Under the pieces are notes generated by a model, which had not been told where the DNA came from, did not search any database, and was given only the letters and a program-made list of their open reading frames with translations. Shown one piece after another: positions 1 to 6,293 of a DNA stretch of 8,072 nucleotides (position 1 is the first letter of the stretch; each line of letters begins with the position of its first letter). The stretch comes from Candidatus Bathyarchaeota archaeon (GTDB lineage: Archaea; Thermoproteota; Bathyarchaeia; TCS64). A program made the position numbers and the translations under genes. Location: NCBI GenBank assembly GCA_016867505.1, contig VGJH01000047.1:1-8072 (forward strand), written 5' to 3'.

Positions 1-1
1 A

Positions 2-451
2 ATTGACATCAATCAATCTGTTCTTGATATCGCCCTAAATAAAACCTACAAGTGTCCAACAGAATTCAAAATAATGGACGCATATAATATCCAATACCCA
101 GAAAAAACTTTCACCGGTTCATTAGCTAGCTTCTGGTTAAGCCATGTAAGATTAGAAAATCTTGATCAATGGATTATTCAAATGCATAAGAAATTGAAGC
201 CTAATGCCAGAGTATTCATATCTGATAACTCATACATTGAAAGAATAAGCGGAGAATTAATCAGAAAAGCAGACGACAAAAACACTTACAGATTACGCAC
301 ATTAAACGATGGAAGTAAACACCTAATTATAAAAAATTATTTCACAAAAGAAGAACTTTACACAATATTCAATACACACTCAAAAATCAACATAGAAAAT
401 ATTTTTCAAGGAAAATGCTTTTGGTGGATAAAATACTCAACAAATAATTAA
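2..451 (+). CDS. Class I SAM-dependent methyltransferase, C-terminal part (cut by left edge)
   Basis: The frame is open from the window edge, so the ATG at 74 is an internal Met and the real start lies outside. Before that Met the frame reads IDINQSVLDIALNK, which fits the second Rossmann strand and helix of class I methyltransferases, where an acidic residue contacts the SAM ribose. It is followed by the D-A-Y motif, a stretch with TFTGSLASFWLSHV in the usual motif IV place, and LKPNARVFISDNSY as the motif V/VI strand. The C-terminal part (TYRLRTLNDGS, then a KNYFTKEEL helix and a final WWIKYS strand) resembles a widespread family of small methyltransferases whose substrate I cannot name. 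The glycine-rich SAM loop is off the window. The family assignment is good; the substrate is unknown. Confidence 0.8.
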   Translation: MDINQSVLDIALNKTYKCPTEFKIMDAYNIQYPEKTFTGSLASFWLSHVRLENLDQWIIQMHKKLKPNARVFISDNSYIERISGELIRKADDKNTYRLRTLNDGSKHLIIKNYFTKEELYTIFNTHSKINIENIFQGKCFWWIKYSTNN

Positions 452-461
452 AATTTTAATT
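446..461. terminator. Perfect A/T palindrome at the methyltransferase stop, possible terminator
   Basis: AATTAAAATTTTAATT is a perfect 16-base palindrome overlapping the TAA stop, and T-rich sequence follows. Archaeal termination mainly uses T-rich tracts, so this is compatible with an end of transcription. A/T palindromes also arise by chance in such AT-rich DNA. Confidence 0.25.
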
Positions 462-490
462 TTAAATTAAAAATCATAATAATATTAGTA

Positions 491-500
491 GCTTATATAG
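491..500 (+). promoter_or_regulatory. TATA-like box for the first MFS gene
   Basis: CTTATATAG lies in the 78-base gap after the methyltransferase. An archaeal TATA box here would place transcription start near 520, just before the Shine-Dalgarno site and the ATG at 539. The position is consistent; the call rests on base composition and spacing only. Confidence 0.4.
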
Positions 501-525
501 ATCATAGCCTGTTTGTTTTCTATTC

Positions 526-535
526 AAAGGTGAGG
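526..535 (+). promoter_or_regulatory. Shine-Dalgarno site deciding the MFS start
   Basis: AAAGGTGAGG contains the archaeal-type GGTGA core (529-533) five bases before the ATG at 539. An in-frame GTG at 530 lies inside this same site and has no ribosome binding site of its own. The ATG at 539 is therefore the preferred start. Confidence 0.7.
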
Positions 536-538
536 CAA

Positions 539-1732
539 ATGGGTGAGCAGAAGTCTAAAGGCTATTTTGGTTTAATAAATTATGGGCTTCTTGTTATGAC
601 TTTCACCCATACGATGGCTCATGCTTTTCAGCAGATGCATTCAGCGTTATATCCTGTTATTAAAGTCGAGTTTTCGTTAACGAATCAGCAATTAGGGTTG
701 ATTAGTAGCATTCCAAGTTTAGCTGCTGCTATACTAAGTATTCCAGCTGGATTAGCAACTGATAAATTTGGTACAAAAAGAATGATTTTATTCAGCAACA
801 TTATTGCAGCAATTGGAGCATTAATCGCTGGATTTGCACAGGATCCATGGATGTTCATTTTAGCAGTAAGCCTACTCTACATCAACACAACATTTTATCA
901 TCCAGCAAGTTACAGCTACACTGTTTTCTTATTCCACCCAAAGGATAGAAGCAAAGCATTAGGCATTCATGGAGCAGGAGGCACCCTTGGTATGGCCTTA
1001 GGACCAATAAGCATCAGCATCCTTGTAGGTATCCTTGCTTTCGGCTGGAGACAAGTCTATCTAGCATGGGTCATTCCACTATCAATCGGAGCAATAGTGG
1101 TATACTTTATCAAATATTCAAAAACCCAAGAACCCGATATAAAAGTAGACACCGAAAAAACAAAAAAACAAGCTGAAAAACTTTTTTCAACTAATTTAGT
1201 AATGTTCCTGCTTTTTGGAGCATTAAGAACAATAGCAGGAGGAATGACATCAACTTTCTTGAGCTTATGGCTGGTAAATAACAGAGGCCTTTCACTTGCT
1301 TTAACCAGTTTAATTTTTGGAGTAAGCAGTCTTATGGGAATATTAGCTGCTCCAATTGGAGGCATTTTTGCTGATAGGTATGGTGAGAAAAGGTGGATAG
1401 TCTACACTGTTTTATTATCTCTAATTTGTTTCTCACTTGCTTTCTTGATACCCTCAACATGGGCATTCATTATTTTTTATATAGGAAATGGCTTCTTCAA
1501 CACGCTTGGCATGGCAGCTAATTCTGCAATCACTGCTAAACTTAGCCCAAGTAATCAAAGAGGTCTTGGTTATGCATTATACTTTTTACCAGGAAGTGTT
1601 GTAGGAGCTTTCTCACCTATGATAGCAGCATACATTGCTGACTCTTTCGGAATATTTAGTATATTTATGACAAGCATTGTCGTTTTTGCTTTATCATGGA
1701 TTTTATTCAAATTCGGTGTAAATGTTGAGTAG
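539..1732 (+). CDS. MFS transporter, fosmidomycin-resistance (Fsr)-like
   Basis: This is a complete major facilitator superfamily permease of 397 residues with about 12 hydrophobic segments and a central charged loop (about residues 193-217, rich in Lys and Glu). The MFS motif A is seen twice, as GLATDKFGTKR (about 71-81, after TM2) and GGIFADRYGEKR (about 274-285, after TM8), marking the two six-helix halves. The block HPASY (about 121-125) followed by IHGAGGTLGMALGP (about 143-156) resembles Fsr-type and related efflux permeases, as does the FTHTMAHAFQQ start of TM1. The substrate cannot be read from sequence; efflux is an inference from this resemblance. The start at 539 is chosen over the in-frame GTG at 530 because that GTG is part of the Shine-Dalgarno site. 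It has its own TATA-like box and is probably transcribed alone. Confidence 0.88.
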   Translation: MGEQKSKGYFGLINYGLLVMTFTHTMAHAFQQMHSALYPVIKVEFSLTNQQLGLISSIPSLAAAILSIPAGLATDKFGTKRMILFSNIIAAIGALIAGFAQDPWMFILAVSLLYINTTFYHPASYSYTVFLFHPKDRSKALGIHGAGGTLGMALGPISISILVGILAFGWRQVYLAWVIPLSIGAIVVYFIKYSKTQEPDIKVDTEKTKKQAEKLFSTNLVMFLLFGALRTIAGGMTSTFLSLWLVNNRGLSLALTSLIFGVSSLMGILAAPIGGIFADRYGEKRWIVYTVLLSLICFSLAFLIPSTWAFIIFYIGNGFFNTLGMAANSAITAKLSPSNQRGLGYALYFLPGSVVGAFSPMIAAYIADSFGIFSIFMTSIVVFALSWILFKFGVNVE

Positions 1733-1756
1733 ATCCAGATAAGTTGATCTTTTGAA

Positions 1757-1786
1757 GATATTTTTTATAATAAATTTATTTTCTTT
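1757..1786 (+). terminator. T-rich tract after the first MFS gene
   Basis: A run of six T (1761-1766) followed by further T/A-rich sequence starts about 25 bases after the TAG stop. Archaeal RNA polymerase terminates at such tracts, so this is a plausible end for the transporter transcript. No stem-loop was seen. Confidence 0.3.
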
Positions 1787-1828
1787 AATGTCAGTTAAAA
1801 TGGTTAATCCTAGTCTAATCAAAGAATA

Positions 1829-1837
1829 ACTTATATT
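1829..1837 (+). promoter_or_regulatory. TATA-like box upstream of the broken second MFS gene
   Basis: ACTTATATT in the 153-base gap between the two transporters would place a transcription start near 1859, about 25 bases before the decayed start region at 1877-1888. The layout mirrors that of the first MFS gene, so a promoter may survive even though the start codon does not. It is a weak match judged by eye. Confidence 0.3.
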
Positions 1838-1885
1838 GGAAAACAAGATGTAAACTGAAGAATTTAATTTTTTAGGGTAGAAGAG

Positions 1886-2851
1886 ACGGATAACACGGAA
1901 GAAAAGAAAGAGTTTGGGATTGGTATACTAAGAGGTAATCTGTTTTGGTTAGTCGTTTGTCAGTGTATTTGGATGTTTACAGCAAATATCCCCCGACCAT
2001 ATCTATCAATATATATTAAAACACTCGGAGGCTCTCCAGCAGATATTGGTTTTACTAGTTCAGTAGCAACTATTGCTGGTTTATTCCTATACCCCCTAAG
2101 AGGTTTCATCGCAGATAAAGTTGGACATGTAAAAATTGGAGGAGTAACCACATTAATTTATGTTGTAAGCTTCATACCTTTCGCCTTTGCACCAAACTGG
2201 CAGACTATAGCAATAGCAAGTTTCTTCCAGAGTTTGGTACTATTTTATTCCCCAATATTATCGGTTTTACAAGCTGACTCGGTACCTGCAGGACAAAGAA
2301 GTCAAGGATTCGCTATTGCTATGTCAGTTCCCGGAGCATTAGGAATAATCTCACCATATATTGGCGGATATTTAGTCGATTCCCTAGGTATAATTAAAGC
2401 CATGAATTTTACATATTTACTCGGTTTTGGAGCAGGAATTCTTGTAGCAATACTAAGGTGGGTTAAACTTAAGGAAACCCTTGATCCATCAAATGTAGAG
2501 CAAGTTAATTTCAGAGATATTCCCAAATTATTAAAAGACTCATACAAAAGTTTCTTCGAAACAATGAGATGGATGCCAACTCCAATTAGAGACATAGCAA
2601 TACTTCAACTTATTAAGATCTTTTTTGCCAGCATAGCAGGTTCCTTCTGGATCCTTTACGCAACTGAAGTCATTGGCATCTCAACGTATTGGTGGGGACT
2701 CACATCAGCAATATCAGGAACAGCTAGATTAATTGTATCATACCCTGTTGGGAGAATCCTTGACCGTGTTGGCAGAAGCAAACTACTAAAACCAGCCTTA
2801 TTAATCACTCCTTTAATGCCAATATATTTTCTTAGGAATAACAGAATATAA
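1886..2851 (+). pseudogene. MFS transporter, N-terminal part (no usable start; frame broken at 3' end)
   Basis: This encodes TM1 to TM9 of a major facilitator permease. The first ATG in frame (1973) falls inside TM1, but the frame is open back to 1868 and clearly codes for the missing piece: TEEKKEFGIGILRGNLFW and then a hydrophobic stretch. No ATG, GTG or TTG occurs in frame between the upstream stop (1865-1867) and 1973. The most likely lost starts are ACG at 1886 (ACG GAT AAC, formerly ATG) behind AGGGTAGAAG, or GTA at 1877 (formerly GTG). MFS motif A appears as RGFIADKVGHVK after TM2 and again as GRILDRVGRSK after TM8. The frame ends at a TAA at 2849-2851, in the middle of the transporter, while the next frame continues the protein. 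The substrate is unknown. I treat it as a pseudogene because two independent defects are present, but sequencing error or recoding is possible for the second. Confidence 0.75.
2829..2837 (+). other. +1 frame change at CTT-AGG-A
   Basis: Reading LMPIYFL up to CTT (2831-2833), skipping the A at 2834, and continuing GGA ATA ACA GAA gives LMPIYFL-GITEYNQLILLVLLMA, a smooth join between TM9 and TM10. The heptamer CTTAGGA differs only in its last base from CTTAGGC, the known +1 shift site of the yeast Ty1 element, where the Leu tRNA slips from CUU to UUA. A one-base insertion in a decaying gene, or a consensus error in the assembly, explains the data equally well. Confidence 0.6.
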
Positions 2852-3182
2852 TCAACTTATTCTATTAGTACTTTTAATGGCATGCGTTAACGCTTTCCTC
2901 GTGCTGGGATTCCAATCACTCTTAGCTGATTATACTCCAAGAGAACGTAGAGGAGGAGTAACATCAGCAATTGGTGCGGGCATGTTCTTTGTTGACATCA
3001 GAGGAGGAGCATGGGGTGGGGGAATTCTTCTATTTATACCTCAAGCCATAGCTTCTTACATTGGTGGAAACCTCTACACAATTAATCCTACATACCCATT
3101 CTATGTTATGGCATTTGGTCTAGTAATTACTACGTTATGGGCTTGGTGGAAAATTAAAGATCCAGAGAAATTATACGTATAA
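2835..3182 (+). pseudogene. MFS transporter, C-terminal part (TM10-TM12, out of frame with the N-terminal part)
   Basis: This is the continuation of the transporter that begins near 1886. The frame is open from 2817 and codes for TM10 (NQLILLVLLMACVNAFLVLG), the conserved-type loop YTPRERRGG after it, TM11 (from GVTSAIGAGMFFVD to about the SYIGG turn) and TM12 (PFYVMAFGLVITTLWAWW), ending in a short charged tail. An ATG at 2877 could start translation, but it lies inside TM10 and has no ribosome binding site, so an independent three-helix protein is unlikely. Joined with the upstream part, the total is about 430 residues, the normal MFS length, so nothing large has been lost. Confidence 0.75.
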
Positions 3183-3205
3183 ATAAAATTCACCTTTTAT
3201 TACAA

Positions 3206-3219
3206 GGTTAATAAATTAC
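3206..3219 (+). promoter_or_regulatory. Possible TATA-like box for the flavodoxin gene
   Basis: GGTTAATAAATT would put transcription start near 3238 and leave a leader of about 18 bases that contains AAAAGGGAA, a weak Shine-Dalgarno match, before ATG 3256. A second candidate, CATATATT at 3231-3238, lies about 21 bases from the ATG and would suit a leaderless start only poorly. Neither can be preferred with confidence. Confidence 0.25.
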
Positions 3220-3222
3220 GAA

Positions 3223-3230
3223 GTTTTTTT
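3223..3230 (+). terminator. Short T-tract after the broken MFS gene
   Basis: GTTTTTTT lies about 40 bases past the stop and just before the flavodoxin gene. It could end the upstream transcript. The evidence is composition only. Confidence 0.2.
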
Positions 3231-3255
3231 CATATATTAACAAAAGGGAAAATAA

Positions 3256-3741
3256 ATGAGCATTAAAAAAGGATTAGTAATATTCTATTCAAGAACTGGA
3301 ACAACAAAGAAACTAGCTGAATACATTGCCAATAATCTGGATTGTGATATTGAGGAAATAATAGACCTCAAGAATAGAGATGGACCAATTGGTTGGTTAA
3401 TGGCAGGAAAAGATGCTGGACAAAAGAGCCTCACAAATATTAAGCAACCAGCCAAAGATCCAAGTAAATATAATCTAGTAATAATCGGTACCCCAATATG
3501 GAATGGAACAATTTCTACACCAATTCGAACATATATTGAGCAAAACAAAGAAAAATTAAGAAAAACAGCGTTATTTAGCACAGGACTTGATAGAGATCTT
3601 AAATCTCTTGAAGAGATAAGCAATAGTTTAAAGGATAAACCAGTATCAATGATTAAACTTCATGGAAAAAATGACGTAAATTCAAATAATTATATTGATA
3701 AAATTAGTGAATTTATTCAACAATGTAGAAATAATCTTTAA
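3256..3741 (+). CDS. Flavodoxin-like FMN-binding protein
   Basis: This 161-residue protein has the short-chain flavodoxin layout. The first strand and phosphate loop read VIFYSRTGTTKKLA (residues 8-21), with SRTGTT as the FMN phosphate-binding loop. The second flavin contact loop is IIGTPIWNGTISTPI (about 76-90), whose Trp82 is placed to stack on the isoalloxazine ring. A third strand, KTALFSTG (about 103-110), follows, and the C-terminal helix closes the fold. Such proteins carry electrons or act as small flavin reductases in the cytosol. This one resembles the generic flavodoxin-domain proteins common in anaerobic archaea, and no specific partner gene is adjacent. It starts at the only upstream ATG and ends 16 bases from the stop of the convergent serpin remnant. 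Confidence 0.85.
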   Translation: MSIKKGLVIFYSRTGTTKKLAEYIANNLDCDIEEIIDLKNRDGPIGWLMAGKDAGQKSLTNIKQPAKDPSKYNLVIIGTPIWNGTISTPIRTYIEQNKEKLRKTALFSTGLDRDLKSLEEISNSLKDKPVSMIKLHGKNDVNSNNYIDKISEFIQQCRNNL

Positions 3742-3757
3742 AACTATCATAAAAAAT

Positions 3758-4162
3758 TTAGGAGGGATTAAGTATTTTCCCTATAAATAAAATTAAACCA
3801 GATCGATCATCTCGAATATAAAAGAAATATGGCTTATTCCAAATCGAGTTAGAGAGATAAAAATTAACCTGATTATCAATATTTTCTAAAGAAAAAAGTA
3901 AGTTTTTAATATTTTCATTGATTGTTTGAAGACTTGAACCATTTAAGTAAAGTGAATCGAGGATTATATCTCTGGTTAATCCTTCTGCTCCATTACAGAT
4001 CATTGAAAGAGCTAATGATATGCTGAATGGAGATAAGAAAATATTTTGATCTTCTTTTTGAATTTCTTTAATTAAACTTAATGCGAATTTATTGTTAGCT
4101 ATTATGATGTTCGGGTTAATGTCTGAAGCTTTTTTATCAGATTCATTGTAGAGATTATTCAT
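3758..4162 (-). CDS. Internally deleted serpin (N- and C-terminal ends fused in frame)
   Basis: Serpins are serine or cysteine protease inhibitors of about 370-400 residues; this one has 134. Residues 20-110 match the N-terminal third: ANNKFALSLIKEI (helix A), NIFLSPFSISLALSMICNGAEG (40-61, strand 6B and helix B), TRDIILDSL (helix C), then a helix and FYLSNSIWNK. Residues 111-133 are the C-terminal hairpin PYFFYIRDDRSGLILFIGKI plus LNP, the serpin family signature. About 250 residues are missing between them, including most of beta-sheet A, the hinge and the reactive centre loop, so inhibition by the usual trapping mechanism is impossible. The frame is kept across the join, so there is no stop. 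It lies 48 bases downstream of the PqqB-like gene on the same strand and may be cotranscribed. It is probably a decayed gene, though a collapsed assembly is possible. Confidence 0.85.
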   Translation of the reverse strand: MNNLYNESDKKASDINPNIIIANNKFALSLIKEIQKEDQNIFLSPFSISLALSMICNGAEGLTRDIILDSLYLNGSSLQTINENIKNLLFSLENIDNQVNFYLSNSIWNKPYFFYIRDDRSGLILFIGKILNPS

Positions 4163-4210
4163 GTTAATAAAATAAATGAAGCTATCAATTCTTCCATAAC
4201 AAATTTACAT

Positions 4211-5116
4211 TTAAATAGTAAATGTCATTCCATCATAAGCTAATTTAAATCCATTTTCTTTAACTTTTTTTGAATATATGCTGTTAGGATCTGCTAAAGA
4301 ATTAGTATGATTGATGTGCGTGTATATGATTTGACCTATATCAATTGATTTTAAAATTTCCATGCTTTCTTCTACAGGCACATGTCCTAAATCATAAGAG
4401 GTTTTTTTTATTCCACTAACACGATCTAACTCATTATTCCACCAAAAAGTGGCATCCATGAAGAATACATCAACTCCATTTAACTTCTTAACTAACGAGT
4501 CTGAAAGTTTTCCTAGATCAGGCGTATAAACTAGGCGTTTCCCATCTATCATAAATTCAAATCCAAAAGTTCTGCTAGGATAATATTGTCCATCACTAAG
4601 CTTATCAGTGTGATCGATTGGAAATCCTTCGACTTTAAGACCATCAAGTAGAAAAAACTCTTCATTCTCTGTCAGTATGCGTGGTTTAACATAATCTTTC
4701 GCTAACCTGCCAAGTTCACCAAAATAATTAAGCCTGCCATTTACACCAAATAATAACTCAATTAAATCGCTGGGACCGTATACAGGTATATTAAAACTCT
4801 TACCAGTTGAAAATTCAGCAACTCCTACAGTATGATCACCATGACCATGAGTAAGTAAAACTGCGTTAATTCTACTCTGTCGGAAATTAGGACCAGCCTC
4901 ATTTAATTTGGGAATTAATCCAACTGATTCCAATTGAAATTTCAAATCAGGACCAGCATCAACCAAGACATATTCTTCAGCATTAAGGGAAATTGCGATA
5001 GAGGATCTAGTTCTCCTTAATTTTTGATTATTCCTTGCAGCAGTGCAATTTAAACAACAGCAATCCCATTGAGGAATACCACCATTAGCAGCTGATCCTA
5101 AAACAGTAACATGCAT
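4211..5116 (-). CDS. pqqB: PqqB-family metallo-beta-lactamase-fold hydrolase
   Basis: The 301-residue protein matches PqqB in length and motifs. It opens with MHVTVLGSAANGG, followed by the structural metal site C19-x-C21-x2-C24 within PQWDCCCLNC. The C-terminal landmarks MDATFWWNNEL (220-230), a Gly-His-x-Pro near 244-247 and IYTHINHTNSLAD (264-276) are PqqB-like, as is the final AYDGM. Unlike classical PqqB, where the metallo-hydrolase motif is degenerate, this protein has an intact HGHGDH (90-95) and further candidate ligands His169, Asp200 and His267. It may therefore be a true metal-dependent hydrolase. PhnP-type phosphodiesterases share the N-terminal cysteine motif and are an alternative, but the C-terminal end favours PqqB. 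No pqqA, C, D or E is present here, so a PQQ role is not supported. The ATG at 5116 is the first in frame after a TGA. Confidence 0.78.
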   Translation of the reverse strand: MHVTVLGSAANGGIPQWDCCCLNCTAARNNQKLRRTRSSIAISLNAEEYVLVDAGPDLKFQLESVGLIPKLNEAGPNFRQSRINAVLLTHGHGDHTVGVAEFSTGKSFNIPVYGPSDLIELLFGVNGRLNYFGELGRLAKDYVKPRILTENEEFFLLDGLKVEGFPIDHTDKLSDGQYYPSRTFGFEFMIDGKRLVYTPDLGKLSDSLVKKLNGVDVFFMDATFWWNNELDRVSGIKKTSYDLGHVPVEESMEILKSIDIGQIIYTHINHTNSLADPNSIYSKKVKENGFKLAYDGMTFTI

Positions 5117-5136
5117 ACATCATATTCTATCTAAAG

Positions 5137-5147
5137 ATGTTTAAAAC
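5137..5147 (-). promoter_or_regulatory. TATA-like box for the PqqB-like gene
   Basis: On the minus strand this reads AGTTTTAAACAT, centred about 26 bases upstream of the ATG at 5116. That spacing is expected for leaderless transcription in archaea, and no Shine-Dalgarno site is visible before the ATG. Confidence 0.3.
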
Positions 5148-5263
5148 TGACTATAAAAAAATTTTTTCAGATAATACCAATTTTAACTTTTTGAATAGAG
5201 ACTTGTCTCACTATCTTTATTCGGAAAGTTATTACTAATTCAATATATGAAAATAAAATTCAT

Positions 5264-5680
5264 TTAAGTAATTAGGTGAGGTCGGATTAAGTTTTCAATG
5301 CCTTGTCGCCCCACCGAACCAATTGCTTGTCCTGCTTGTTGTCCATTCTTGATGACAATAAAATTGGGTATACCAGTTATTCCGAATCGTGATTGTGTTC
5401 TTCTATTTTGATCTGTATTAATTTTCGCAAAATATGCTCGACCACTGTATTCTCGTGCTAATGTGTCTATTATTGGCGCCATCATTTTACATGGAATACA
5501 CCACTCTGCCCAGAAATCAACTAAAACTGGTAAGTTTACACTGGATATTGCTTGATCGAAATTTGCATCTGTAAGTATATTCACAACACCATTCTGAAGT
5601 ATATTTGGTTTAAGTGATTGACTAATCATTTTCTCAAGCATTCTCCGTTTAATCTCATCAAGCTGTTTATCTTCTGACAT
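5264..5680 (-). CDS. trxA: Thioredoxin with WCIPC active site and charged N-terminal extension
   Basis: This is a cytosolic thiol-disulfide oxidoreductase of 138 residues, about 30 longer than a minimal thioredoxin. The core reads VLVDFWAEWCIPCKMMAPIID, with redox cysteines 61 and 64, then FAKINTDQN and the cis-proline loop GITGIPNFIV (Pro105), and ends with a Gly-x2-Gly turn and the last helix. The active site is WCIPC instead of the common WCGPC, which usually shifts redox potential. The first 25 residues (SEDKQLDEIKRRMLEKMI) form a charged helix of a kind seen on archaeal thioredoxins. A TTG directly upstream (5683) is in frame, but ATG 5680 is preferred because a TATA-like box lies about 27 bases before it, which suits a leaderless start. 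No reductase gene is adjacent. Confidence 0.92.
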   Translation of the reverse strand: MSEDKQLDEIKRRMLEKMISQSLKPNILQNGVVNILTDANFDQAISSVNLPVLVDFWAEWCIPCKMMAPIIDTLAREYSGRAYFAKINTDQNRRTQSRFGITGIPNFIVIKNGQQAGQAIGSVGRQGIENLIRPHLIT

Positions 5681-5701
5681 CAAGACTTTATTAGAATTCG
5701 C

Positions 5702-5712
5702 AACTTAAAAGT
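5702..5712 (-). promoter_or_regulatory. TATA-like box for thioredoxin
   Basis: The minus strand reads TACTTTTAAGT, centred about 27 bases before ATG 5680. No Shine-Dalgarno site is seen, so a leaderless transcript is likely. The site lies in the 120-base divergent gap shared with the membrane-protein gene at 5801. Confidence 0.35.
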
Positions 5713-5761
5713 AATGACATGAATAAATTATTATAAGATGGTTTTAGAAACAAGAAAATAA

Positions 5762-5772
5762 TTGATATATCT
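5762..5772 (+). promoter_or_regulatory. TATA-like box for the membrane protein/transglutaminase unit
   Basis: TTGATATATCT is centred about 33 bases upstream of ATG 5801 and would start transcription near 5793, giving a leader of only a few bases. No Shine-Dalgarno site precedes the ATG. Confidence 0.35.
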
Positions 5773-5800
5773 TAGAGCTCATAATCTTGTTTGAATCAGA

Positions 5801-6283
5801 ATGATTGGATCTGAGTTTCTGTTTTCATTATCACTATGGTTTATTCGTGCCTTAATTTCAAGCATTATATGTTTAATTTTAGGTTACTTGGGAATTAGAG
5901 CGCTATCCTTCATAACCACTGAAATAAATGAGTTTGAAAGCATTAAAGGTGACCCAATGGCAACAAGCCTATTTCTTGGAGGATTTTTCATTTACGCTGG
6001 TCTCGTGATATATGGATCAATGGTTAATCCATTCTTTTTATCACAATCAGTTCTTCTTGGACCATACTTCAATACACAACGACTCTTAATAGTAGTTTTA
6101 AGCGTATTAGTGAGCTTTATCTTTGGAAGCATATTCTACTACATCTTCTCTAAACTAAGAGTATTCAATGTCGATCTCGATGACATAAATAAAAGCCCAG
6201 TATCAATTGGAATATTCCTTTTCTGTTATGAAATATTTCTTGGCCTAATCGTATATGCGAGCCTTAGTATACCATTGGGGTAA
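5801..6283 (+). CDS. Four-TM membrane protein, DUF350-like, with internal duplication
   Basis: The 160-residue protein has four hydrophobic segments (about residues 5-36, 55-78, 92-115 and 133-156) and no signal peptide cleavage site. It is built from two similar halves. In each, a TM segment is followed by an acidic loop and then by Ile-x3-Pro leading into the next TM: SIKGDPMATSLFLGGFFIYA then GLVIYGS in the first half, DINKSPVSIGIFLFCYEIFL then GLIVYAS in the second. This two-helix repeat, and the short polar stretch before the second helix, recall DUF350, a membrane domain of unknown function often found in pairs; the match is from memory and moderate. It begins a unit with the secreted transglutaminase-like gene, only 10 bases downstream, which suggests a shared envelope role. 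The start is the first ATG in frame. Confidence 0.6.
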   Translation: MIGSEFLFSLSLWFIRALISSIICLILGYLGIRALSFITTEINEFESIKGDPMATSLFLGGFFIYAGLVIYGSMVNPFFLSQSVLLGPYFNTQRLLIVVLSVLVSFIFGSIFYYIFSKLRVFNVDLDDINKSPVSIGIFLFCYEIFLGLIVYASLSIPLG

Positions 6284-6293
6284 AATAATAAAA

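Noticed and set aside
1057..1365. Open frame on the minus strand inside the first MFS gene
   Set aside because: It lies wholly within a well-supported transporter gene, has no recognisable domain, and its composition is that of the reverse of a membrane protein.
1733..1867. Possible tRNA or small RNA in the gap between the two transporters
   Set aside because: The gap is strongly AT-rich, and no cloverleaf, GTTCGA-type loop or stable stem was found by eye.
1960..2595. Two minus-strand open frames inside the second MFS gene
   Set aside because: They overlap the transporter sequence on the other strand and show no domain or ribosome binding site.
539..3182. Tandem MFS genes as a recent duplication
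   Set aside because: The two proteins share only general MFS motif A; their TM1, loop and C-terminal sequences differ throughout, so they belong to different subfamilies.
3285..3623. Minus-strand open frame inside the flavodoxin gene
   Set aside because: It is antisense to clear FMN-binding motifs and has no independent support.
5198..5209. GAGACTTGTCTC inverted repeat between the thioredoxin stop and the PqqB-like gene
   Set aside because: A five-base stem with a two-base loop and no T-tract next to it is too weak to call a terminator or operator.
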